From Mesostigma viride (Eukaryota; Streptophyta; Mesostigmatophyceae; Mesostigmatales; Mesostigmataceae), in assembly GCA_009746045.1 (NCBI GenBank), contig RPFO01001113.1, positions 2,501 through 66,500 on the forward strand: 64,000 nucleotides of DNA. Direction: 5' to 3'. This document shows positions 52,216 through 61,329 of the stretch, in pieces. How positions within the stretch are numbered: position 1 is the stretch's first letter; each line of letters starts with the position of its first letter. The notes beneath the pieces are model-generated. The model worked only from the letters and a program-made list of their open reading frames with translations. It was not told the DNA's origin and ran no database searches. A program made the translations under genes and the position numbers.

Positions 52216-52551
52216 CTACACTATAGAAGAGGATGCAGCACGTCGAGGGGGAGAAGAAGGAGGGGTAGCAAAAACTAGGGATTCCACGGGAGGACGAACA
52301 TGAGGAATAGGGCGTACGTGTAGGCCTAAATCTGATTCGCTATGGTCTATAAGAAACTGCTGAGCTTCTTCAAAGGTCATAAATTTCTTATACCTAGTTA
52401 CGTTGTATACACGGTTCTGAACTATCTTCCTAGCGTCGGACCAAGAAAGGAAAATGGAGGACTATTGAGGCGTAATCACTACGTAATATTTAGCTAGGCT
52501 ATTATCGCTAGAAGAATGGGAAGGAGCAGTAAAAGAACGCCGTTGCTTCAT
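52216..52551 (-). pseudogene. RNase H1 hybrid-binding-domain (caulimovirus VI-like) ORF with one in-frame stop
   Basis: The ATG at 52551 opens a 111-codon frame ending at 52216. The pattern is KYYVVITPQ, a TAG stop (52464-52462), then IFLSWSDARKIVQNRVYNV and TRYKKFMTFEEAQQFLIDH. The Tyr-Val-Val start, the central Trp, and the YKKF-x-T-x-EEA-x-x-FL end match the N-terminal RNA/DNA-hybrid-binding domain of RNase H1, also found in caulimovirus inclusion-body protein. A Pro/Ser-rich tail follows. It lies directly upstream of the gypsy gag on the same strand, so it probably belongs to the element. One TAG separates the halves. Confidence 0.6.
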
Positions 52552-52839
52552 GAGAACTCACCTGGTAGGTCTTGTGACGTCAAGCTAGGAGAACGAGGAG
52601 TAGGAGGCGACTTAGCTGAGGTATCTGGATCACCAAAAGTACGAGGGCGGCAATGGTCCAGCGCTCGTAGTCCTAATATCAGCGACCCAGTGAGTTTCTG
52701 CGGGTGCGGCCGTCTAATGAACAGCAGCACGAAGGAAAAGGTGGAGCCTACAAAGACGCTAAACGTCTCACTAACGCGCACAACACCGCGAGCCCTGCCA
52801 AATTTTTACATAAATTATTGTCCGGAATTCGTCCGAGAT

Positions 52840-52907
52840 TCGTGGTTCTCTGAACATAGTTTCTTTATAGTGAGATGGAAGGGTAGCCGCTATAGCTAGG
52901 TTATTGG
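52840..52907 (+). repeat. Split direct repeat A1
   Basis: Starts TCGTGGTTCTCTGAACATAG and ends GGTTATTGG; the copy A2 is at 56279-56346. Confidence 0.85.
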
Positions 52908-53018
52908 CAAAGGCTAGCCTTACCCTTATACCCCCCAAGGGAAATAGAATCCCAGCGGGACCGCTCCCTTTTCCCGCTGCCATACCCACTTAGGCCAGCG
53001 TACACCGCGTGGGGCAGG

Positions 53019-56000
53019 GTGAGATCGGCACGCCGGCGACAGCGTGCCACGCGCCGCCACCGCGAGTACACACTGCAATGCAAGGTAGTGCGTTGGCTTA
53101 ATTGGCTGTGGGGAGGGGGGCAAGACCCTCCTCCTAACCCTAGAGGGGCGTGCTCTAAGGGGAGGGAGGAGGCCCTTGCGAGGGTCAAGAGGCACTGCAC
53201 CTGGCACAGTCGCCGCGTAGGGGGCGTTGCGACAGGCCAGGAGCAAGAAGGTGCTGATGCAATATATGGGAAGCAGAATAAGTATGAACAACTGCGCGCG
53301 GACGCGGTGAGTCTACCAAAGGCGGAGGTGGCGGGGAAGGCACGGCTGCTCGACCTGTTGGCTATGCGGCCGAGCTGGCGGGAGATATATGCCAGCGAAG
53401 AGAACTGCATCAAGCCAGCGGTCGTGGCGAGCGCAAAGTATTGGAATGTGCCCAAGCCCAGCCGGGGATGCTCCATGGCTGAATGGGGCAAGCTCATGAG
53501 CCGGGCAGCGGGCGTGGGCATGGTGGCGTTCCGGGAGAGGCGGCCCAAGTGGGTGGATGGCTGCTTTGGAGTGGCCAAGGGGGTGGGTGAGCTTCGGTTC
53601 ATCGTCAACAGGAAGCTGGGCAACCTGCTGTGGGTGGACCCCCCCAAGATCCTGCTACCCCACCTGGGCATCCTCGTGGAGGTCTACATCAAAGGCTGGT
53701 GCTACTGCGCCAAGAGCGACCTCGTGTCATACTACTATTCCATCGAGGTGCCCGAGTGGTGGTGGGACTACCAAGGGCTTCCTAGTGTGTGGTCGACTAG
53801 CGTAGGTCTGGCAGGGCCCAGGCGGAAGGTGTGGCCCGTGCTCAAGGTGCTGGCCATGGGACATTCCCATGCGGTGGCGCTGGGGGAGGCCATCCATGAG
53901 ATGGTGCTCTACATGACCGGTGCCCTGGATCCGAGGCGCCAGGTCAACTACCTCTCAAGCGCAGGTGAGCTCACCTTGGTGCGCGACGAGTGTGGCCAGC
54001 CACTGCGCTTGGCCATCGAGTACAAGGAGGAGCGCGCCGGGGAGCTTCAGATTGACCTGGAAAACCCCCCTGCCCCCATGCTGTCCATCACTATTGATGA
54101 CTTGGTGGCCAGCAACGGGCGGACCTGCGAGGCGGTGAACCAGCTCATCACGCGCGCTATTGAGGAAGGCTACCTCCCTAACAACCTTGTGCCGTCTAAG
54201 GAGAAGACTAAGATGGCGAGCCTGGAAGGGGACGAGCTAGAAGCCCTAGGGGTGGTGCACCGACGGAACGGCGTGCTGGAACCAACGGTCAAGCAGCTCA
54301 ACCTTGTGATCGCCCACACGCAGGCTATACTCACTCGAGGCCGAGCTACGGCCGAGGGGCTGGCTGCCGTCTTGGGGCGGTGGTTGTGGCTGCAGATGTT
54401 AAGCCGCAGCTGCTTGTCCATTTGGCAGCAATGTTTCAAATTCATCAGCCTGCAAGGGTGGGGGCAGCGATCCTGGGTGCTGTGGGCCGGGGTGCGGGAG
54501 GAGTTAGAGTGTGCCCTGGCCTTGGCTCCCATGCTAAGGGTTGACCGAAGCGCACCTTTGGCCCGTGAGGTGGTTGCATCTGACGCGTCCACCTACGGGC
54601 AAGGTGTCGTGTACGCAACCATGGAGCCGGGCGATGTGACGGAGCTGGCGAGGGCACGAGAGGTGCGGGGGTACCCGACTTTGCTCATACCAAGTGAGGT
54701 GGCCTACGCTGGCCCTAGGCCACTGAGCGCGCGGGCGCAACAAGCAATCACTAGCCAGCAATGGCGGGTTGGGGTCCGGAGTCGTTGGCGGGATCCGGGG
54801 ATGCACATCAACGAGAAGGAGGTGCGGGCTGCAGTGAAGGGCGTGGAGAGGAGTGCGCGCAGCTTGGCAAACCGAGGCAAGCGGGTGGTGAGGTTGGTGG
54901 ACTCCACCGCGGCGTTGGGCTGCTTGGCTAAGGGGCGGTCCTCATCCCACAAGCTCAACAAGCAGTGCCGCCGCTTGTGCGCGCTGACCCTCGCCACGGG
55001 GAGTCGTTCCCAGTGGGTGTGGACGCCGAGTGCACTTCAACCAGCCGATGGCGTTTCTCGCGGCCAATCCATGGCGACTTTCTTGGCAGGCTGGGTGCGC
55101 GACCTGACCGCGGAAGGCATCCATCCTAACCCGGGGCCCCCTGCACCTGTTAGCTACCTTCCATTGCTAGAGGGGAAAGTAAAGCCGGCTACTTTGCTGG
55201 CCTACCGTCGTGGTCTTGATTCCCTCTTGACTTGGTGGGAGGCTGGTGGGCGGGCGGACGGGTCATCGTCACGAGCTGACACCCTTGAGGAGACATTTTG
55301 TGCGTATGTCGCCTGGGCTCATTTTCGGGGGTACAGCCGCCAAGTGTGTGTCAATGCCTTGATGGGGTTGCAACTTTATTATCCCGGTATGGTGAAGCGG
55401 TGGGACTTGGCCCGTGGCGTCCTCGCTGGGTGGAAAACACTTGTGCCCCCCCGTGCCCCTCCTCCCATTCCATGGGAGGCGGCGTTTGCACTTGCCAGCA
55501 CGATGGTCATGCAAGGTCAGCGCCTTGCGGGCCTGCTGGTTGTCATCGTGTTCCGCCATTACCTGCGAATCTCGGAGGCGCTGAACCTCCGTGTTGGCCA
55601 TGTGCGCCTCCAGCCTGACGTTCGGCTTGGGCCGGCTCAACGGGGCGCCCTACTGCTGAGGTCTACCAAGACCTCTAAGGGCAAGACTCAGTCAGTGGTG
55701 GTAGAAGATGTGATGTCTGAAACCATCCTCCGTCACTGCATCGCGGGTAAGCACGCTTGGGAGGCCGTGTTCCCTTTCACCTACCCGCAATTCCGGCGCA
55801 TTTGGCAGGCTGCGAGTCAGGCCTTGGGGGTCGCCCAGATTTTCACCATTCACGGGCTGCGGCATGGAGGTGCCACTCACGATTTCCTCGCGGGTCGCAG
55901 CATGGGGGACATCCAGGGCCGGGGGCGCTGGCTTAGCAGCTCCACGGTTGCCCATTATGTGGGCTTGCACCGCAGTTTGGAGGTGCAGCTGCCTGAGGTT

Positions 56001-56069
56001 ATTCTTCGGGCCATGGCCGCCTGCCCCCCTCGGGCCTGGCGGGCTATTTTGAAATTGCCCTCCACCTAA
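53019..56069 (+). CDS. DIRS-type polyprotein: reverse transcriptase, RNase H, 2A-like motif, tyrosine recombinase
   Basis: An intact frame of 1016 residues. Reverse transcriptase motifs include CAKSDLVSYYYSIEVPE and the catalytic SITIDDLVASNG. RNase H of the DIRS type has VASDASTYGQGVVY, INEKEVRAAV, VVRLVDSTAALG and QPADGVSRGQ. At residues about 693-707 comes DLTAEGIHPNPGP, a 2A-like ribosome-skipping motif. The tyrosine recombinase has the first Arg in FRHYLRISEALNL, then HGLRHGGATH, GRGRWLSSST and the nucleophile Tyr in VAHYVGL. No separate gag or methyltransferase ORF is seen. The intact frame suggests recent activity. Confidence 0.88.
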   Translation: MRSARRRQRATRRHREYTLQCKVVRWLNWLWGGGQDPPPNPRGACSKGREEALARVKRHCTWHSRRVGGVATGQEQEGADAIYGKQNKYEQLRADAVSLPKAEVAGKARLLDLLAMRPSWREIYASEENCIKPAVVASAKYWNVPKPSRGCSMAEWGKLMSRAAGVGMVAFRERRPKWVDGCFGVAKGVGELRFIVNRKLGNLLWVDPPKILLPHLGILVEVYIKGWCYCAKSDLVSYYYSIEVPEWWWDYQGLPSVWSTSVGLAGPRRKVWPVLKVLAMGHSHAVALGEAIHEMVLYMTGALDPRRQVNYLSSAGELTLVRDECGQPLRLAIEYKEERAGELQIDLENPPAPMLSITIDDLVASNGRTCEAVNQLITRAIEEGYLPNNLVPSKEKTKMASLEGDELEALGVVHRRNGVLEPTVKQLNLVIAHTQAILTRGRATAEGLAAVLGRWLWLQMLSRSCLSIWQQCFKFISLQGWGQRSWVLWAGVREELECALALAPMLRVDRSAPLAREVVASDASTYGQGVVYATMEPGDVTELARAREVRGYPTLLIPSEVAYAGPRPLSARAQQAITSQQWRVGVRSRWRDPGMHINEKEVRAAVKGVERSARSLANRGKRVVRLVDSTAALGCLAKGRSSSHKLNKQCRRLCALTLATGSRSQWVWTPSALQPADGVSRGQSMATFLAGWVRDLTAEGIHPNPGPPAPVSYLPLLEGKVKPATLLAYRRGLDSLLTWWEAGGRADGSSSRADTLEETFCAYVAWAHFRGYSRQVCVNALMGLQLYYPGMVKRWDLARGVLAGWKTLVPPRAPPPIPWEAAFALASTMVMQGQRLAGLLVVIVFRHYLRISEALNLRVGHVRLQPDVRLGPAQRGALLLRSTKTSKGKTQSVVVEDVMSETILRHCIAGKHAWEAVFPFTYPQFRRIWQAASQALGVAQIFTIHGLRHGGATHDFLAGRSMGDIQGRGRWLSSSTVAHYVGLHRSLEVQLPEVILRAMAACPPRAWRAILKLPST

Positions 56070-56141
56070 TTTGGTTGTTCATTTCTCTGTCATTATGCTA
56101 GGTTCTTTGCCCCTGGCATGGATCGCCAGGGAGGGATATAA

Positions 56142-56346
56142 GGGTAAGGCTAGCCTTTGCCAAGCAATAAGTGTTCCCATGAGCATCGGCGGCCGGGATG
56201 TGGCCTGCCTTTTGTATGTGCTCCACTCATTGTTTTAATAAAGAGTCTGGTTACCCTGGAGTTCCACGGTTAATAGAATCGTGGTTCTCTGAACATAGTT
56301 TCTTTATAGTGAGATGGAAGGGTAGCCGCTATAGCTAGGTTATTGG
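56142..56346 (+). repeat. Split direct repeats B1 and A2, adjoining
   Basis: B1 contains an AATAAA signal at 56237-56242, which could end the transcript. B1 ends TTAATAGAA and A2 starts TCGTGG without a gap. Confidence 0.85.
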
Positions 56347-56735
56347 GTTCACGTGACAAACCTTTTGAGGCCGGTGCGGCCTGATCCGGATCAGTCGTGG
56401 CCAAAGCTTTGGCCAGTTTTTCTTGGCCAGGTGGCAGGAGCTACGTTGAGATATAAACCTGCCACTGTCTAGGTTTCTTGGCTCATGGCGTAGTGATTAA
56501 CTAGATCTAGATTCTTTCTCTCACGCAATATGTGACCTAATAGCCCCGGCAGCCTTACGTAAGCTGCCGGCAATTAGAACGCCACATTGCGTCATTTGTT
56601 CAGACGCAACATTTGCGTGGCGAAAAAATGCCGTCCGGGCCAAGGCCGCATGACACGCAAAAAAGGACAAAAACAAACCCACCTAGCTAAGGTCGGCCTC
56701 TTTTCTTTTCCCGCCCACCCTCCCTGCGTGTTTGG

Positions 56736-56872
56736 GGGTAAGGCTAGCCTTTGCCAAGCAATAAGTGTTCCCATGAGCATCGGCGGCCGGGATGTGGCCT
56801 GCCTTTTGTATGTGCTCCACTCATTGTTTTAATAAAGAGTCTGGTTACCCTGGAGTTCCACGGTTAATAGAA
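56736..56872 (+). repeat. Split direct repeat B2
   Basis: A copy of B1 of identical length that marks the right end of the element; CTAGATTTTTCC follows. Confidence 0.85.
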
Positions 56873-59800
56873 CTAGATTTTTCCCGCGCCACGACTGACG
56901 AAAACGACGAAAACACCCATGGCGGTCGAGCATGAGCTAGCGTTCTGAAACTTGCGTCATTGCAGCCGCTCGAGGTGTCAAAACGAAGCTTACATCACGG
57001 TTAATCCATGGAATAATTTTGGACTTACATACGCTGTGATTGCGACGCGGGCATTGAGCGGGACAAAAAGTTTTTTTCACAGCGGACCAGTTTTTTGCGA
57101 AAACCGGATTTCTCGGTGGTACGTGTCTCAAGGTCGAGGAAACGAAAATCCCGGCACGATAGCTCAGCTTGTTCGTTATAATATTCCCGAAAACGTTAGT
57201 GTTTTCGTTTTTTGAGTTTCGCTTTTAATTGTCCGGCATTGACGTGAATAAATATGGGGGTGCGAAATCCGTCTGTTTCTTGCTTCATGCAATGCATATC
57301 TTTGTCGTCAGATATTCAGCTCTGTAGGCTATGCCCGACCTTCCTACACTGCCAGCCTGCGGCAATGAGCCAGCAGAAGATATGGCGTGCCCAAGATTCC
57401 GCGCTAAGGCCGCTAATGGTCTTCCGGATGTGCAGTAAGTGCGGTAAAAGCTGCGAAAATTGCTTATAATGCCTGTAGGAAGCTCTTTGCGACAGTGTTT
57501 TCCAAGCGATTTCATTGTTCTTTTGATGCCAGATACAAAAGGCAAAGGGGGGCATCGTTTTTATTAGTCGGCAGTGCGGTTTCGAGAAGTGATGAGTCGG
57601 GCAGACGACCTCGCCACGACACCCTCGGCCCAAGCTTCGCATATCCCGGCAGCCATAAAGAAGCGCAGATTAAGCCAGGTGAGCGAGCCAGAGGGCCCAG
57701 AAGCGTTGCTAACGCGAGGCAGCTTCTAAAAGGGTAGAAAGCTGGGTTGTTAAGACTTTCTCAAGAGCATGGTGCAGTGGTTATTGCCACCTTGTCCAGA
57801 GATTTGCCCTTGTCTTTCTGATTTAAAGACTGTTTTAAAGACGGGTGGGAGGACGTTTCCAACGTTGTTGCTTATTCATTACTGTGAAGAAATAGCCTTT
57901 TCAGTTGCTGACAATGAGATGGAAGCTGTCTCATGCAAATTAACCAGGCAATGCAAGTGATGCAAGGTGAGGCCATGCATGGCTGATATTGCCTTCATGC
58001 GTGAGTTGAGCAGGAGACTGGCTGGGTTTGTGGCTGGCTAGGTGAGCGGGGCGTGTATGGGGTGTTGCAATGGTGAGGGCATGCGAGGCGGGCACATGCC
58101 TGGCTGGTTTGGGTGTTGGGTAGTTAGGCACCTGGTTCGGTGATTGTGTTGTTGAGTGGTTAGGTGGTTAGGTGGTTGTATAGCTGGGTGATTGGTTGTT
58201 TGGTTGTTTGATTGCCCAGAGAGCCTTGGGTGGGAGGCTTGGGCTATAGATGCTTCAAGGGATGCCTAGGCGTGTGTGGGTTCAATGGCAGGTGGGTGGC
58301 TGATAGGTGGATGCCTTGGTAAATGGCTGGCTGCGTAGGTGGGAGCACAGGCAGTTGAAGAGGGTGGGTGGCTGGCTGGTCATGGTGGGTGGATGAGTGC
58401 AAGGGCGGTTGGTTATTGGCAGATGCCCAGGTGGCTGGGTGATGATCAATAGGCTTTGGGGACTTTGAAGCGGGTGGGTTGTTGGATGCATGAGTGAAAC
58501 AACTGCACGTTTTTGAGGGTGGTGGGTTGGTGGTTGGTTGGTAATTAGGGATGTGTGTGTGTGTGTGGGTTGGTGGGTGGGCCATTGGTGGTTGGTGGCT
58601 GGTGGATGTGTAGATGACTAGATGTGGGTGGGTGGGCGAAGGGACGGGTAGATGGACGGGTGGGCGCACAGATATGGATGCGTGGATGGGTTTATGGTTG
58701 GGACCGACTCACCTATCACGGGTGAAGGGCTGTGCAGGTTTGGGGCGAGGTAGGTGCCGGGGTGCTGGCTGAGAAAATGCTTGTGTGGGTGGGTCAGTGG
58801 GTGGGTCAGTGGGTATAACTAGGGTGTGGGGGCAGTGAGTGGTTGAGTGGGTAGGTGCGTGGGTGGGTCAACTGTGGGTGGCCGGACGGGTGCATATGGG
58901 GCCCGCTGGCTGGGTGTTTAGGTGGTTGGGTGGTTGGCTCATTGGATGGGGGAATGCCTGCTTATTACCTAGTTGGTGTGTGGGTTGCGCAGGTGCTTTG
59001 GTGGGTGCGTGGATGTCCAAGTGGGTTGGTAGGTGGTTGGGTGCCTAGGTGCACGCATGGTTGTATAAGTTGGGTAAGCACGTGCGCGGCTGGCTTGGTG
59101 GGTGGGTCACTGGGTGGGAGGACAGGTGGCTGTCTAGGTGCACGGGCGCGCGAGTGTGTGAGCAGTTGTGTGGGTGGGTGGCCAGGTGGCTGTATGGGTG
59201 GGCGACTGCATGGGTGGCTTGGTGCGCACAAAGTGCAAGAGATGGAGACATGGGATATGCCAATGCCATATCATGTGAACATACGTGGATGCCAGGTGAC
59301 ATGTGCCAGCGTTGGGGTCACTGCACCTTGATATGCTCGCTCGGCATATTCTCGACATGTATTACTGTACACGCAGTGTATATCATGCATGGTACGTGTT
59401 GGTAGCATTCAAATGGCTGTGTTATTGTAGTGATGTGGCATGTATTATTCACCTTTCCTTCCCATTTTGCAATGTGCCAAGTAGTTTAGAGGCACGGTGT
59501 CATGGGGTATACATATGGACATGCACTGCACATCACAGCTTTGTGGCATACTGGCAATGCCTACCTTACATGATGGATTCTGCTAGCAATGGTCACCACT
59601 CAGGCATTCACATGCACCAAGTTTTTGCACACTGTTTGTACTAGTCATTCTTGAGTTGCCTGCAAAGATTTAAATGATGCGCCCCAGCTTGGAGAATGTT
59701 TTGGTGGGTAATGTTGTTAAAATTGTGAGTAAAAAAGCAAAAAATGGTGACAATTGCTGGCAAATGTCACCATTTTGGGCTCTGCATAATCTGAATTTTT

Positions 59801-60414
59801 GCTCATGACTTGTTGAGACCTTGCTTCAGGTGCTGGCATGATGGCAATAAGTTTTGGTGGCTTTCTGACATTATTTGGGTTAGATATTGATTTAAAATGG
59901 CCATTAATGACAAATGCTAGCAAAATTTTGCTAGCATTTGTCACCAACTAGGGCTCCAAATGGCGTAGAACTTTGTACAAGGTCAGAACAACTATTATTC
60001 ATCACCACTGCAAAGTTACAGCATAATCTGAGATCAACTATTGTTTCCATGCAAGTGCAAGTGGTTTAGGTGGCCAGTTTTGGCCTTGGATCTGGAATTA
60101 ACTTAAGCAGGGAGTACCATTTAAACTTAACATTTTGACTCAACTACTACACCACTAGCCAGACACATCCCGGGGAGTGGTGGGATCCAATCCTAGGTCA
60201 ATCTGACAATAAACTTGCCATGGGCCATAATTTATGTAAAAAAAAGGCCATTTCAAGGTGTTGTGCGGAAACGAAACCATCACCTATCTACGACAGTAAG
60301 CAACACTTCTAAGGAAAACCATAATACCGAACGAGGGAAAGGAGCTATCTATAAAGGATTTTCCGCTGCGAGCAGGTCTAACTCCTAGCTTAGGTGTGTC
60401 CCGAATCGGGCAGA
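56873..60414. other. Anonymous and low-complexity DNA
   Basis: The stretch 58000-59240 is a long G/T-rich array of GGTGGGTGGCTGG-like words with (GT)n near 58553-58568; all ORFs there are composition artefacts. The stretch 59908-59943 is a perfect 36-bp palindrome centred on AAAATTTT. No gene is seen. Confidence 0.4.
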
Positions 60415-61329
60415 GTTGTACAAGCTAACGCTTATACTTTTTATGCGCAAACCTTTTAGCTAAGGTTAACGCATATTCTTACATCCTGCGCAGGATGTCA
60501 GTAAGAATATGCGTTAACCTTAGCTAAAAGGTTTGCGCAGAAAAAGTATAAGCGTTAGCTTGTACAACTTAAAACCTTTGCGCGTTGGGGCGGAATATTA
60601 AGCGGCTCCCTAACTAGGGCTTTTACTTCCGCATCGAATTACTAATCCGATATCGAATTACTAATTCGATATTAATCCCGGGAAGGTCCGATATCTACCT
60701 CGCTAGGCGATTAATTAGGTCCGATATCTACCTCGCTAGGCGATTAATTAGGTCCGACCGGTGCCCCGGCGGATCCTCCCAAATAATCCCTACTCGGCAC
60801 TGTCCCCACGAGGTTTCGAACCCGTGACTTCCGCGCCGCGCCGCTTCTAAGTTGTACAAGCTAACGCTTATACTTTTTATGCGCAAACCTTTTAGCTAAG
60901 GTTAACGCATATTCTTACAATGATCCTGCGCAGGATGTAAGAATATGCGTTAACCTTAGCTAAAAGGTTTGCGCATAAAAAGTATAAGCGTTAGCTTGTA
61001 CAACTTAGAAGCGGCGCGGCGCGGAAGTCACGGGTTCGAAACCTCGTGGGGACAGTGCCGAGTAGGGATTATTTGGGAGGATCCGCCGGGGCACCGGTCG
61101 GACCTAATTAATCGCCTAGCGAGGTAGATATCGGACCTTCCCGGGATTAATATCGAATCAGTAATTCGATATCGAATTAGTAATTCGATGCGGAAGTAAA
61201 AGCCCTAGTTAGGGAGCCGCTAATATTCCGCCCCAACGCGCAAAGGTTTTCGCGCAGGATGTAAGAATATGCGTTAACCTTAGCTAAAAGGTTTGCGCAT
61301 AAAAAGTATAAGCGTTAGCTTGTACAACT
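60415..61329. mobile_element. Nested giant palindrome (second foldback family) with B-box motif
   Basis: Palindrome P1 (60415-60568) is followed by a left arm (about 60571-60850), palindrome P2 (60851-61004, same family as P1), a right arm that is the reverse complement of the left (about 61005-61249), and half of a third palindrome (61250-61329). The arms carry GGTTCGAAACC, a perfect pol III B box, on both sides of P2 (60822-60812 and 61033-61043). The left arm has a 37-bp tandem duplication (CTCGCTAGGCGATTAATTAG region) that the right arm lacks. Confidence 0.85.

Larger units (their letters stand above)
45831..52551 (-). mobile_element. Degenerate Ty3/gypsy-type retroelement (minus strand)
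   Basis: In order on the minus strand: a small hybrid-binding-domain ORF (52551-52216), gag with zinc knuckle (52035-50510), retropepsin (50110-49750), reverse transcriptase (49360-48700) and RNase H (48450-48026, then 46133-46070 beyond an insertion). No integrase is found downstream. Many frameshifts and stops are present. LTRs were not identified, so the outer limits are approximate. Confidence 0.65.
52840..56872 (+). mobile_element. DIRS/PAT-type tyrosine-recombinase retrotransposon
   Basis: Split direct repeats are arranged A1 (52840-52907), ORF, B1 (56142-56278), A2 (56279-56346), spacer, B2 (56736-56872). A1 and A2 are both 68 bp, and B1 and B2 are both 137 bp. Joining the end of B2 to the start of A1 gives exactly the B1-A2 junction, as expected if a circular intermediate recombined. 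No target duplication is seen, also as expected. The start of B is the inverse of the sequence just after A1 (52906-52927). Confidence 0.88.

Noticed and set aside
54170-54997. Antisense ORFs across the DIRS polyprotein
   Set aside because: These are shadows of a GC-rich coding frame with strong RT/RNase H motifs on the plus strand.
58000-59331. Long ORFs with Trp/Gly-rich or Pro/His/Thr-rich products
   Set aside because: These are produced by the G/T-rich low-complexity sequence on both strands and have no domain.
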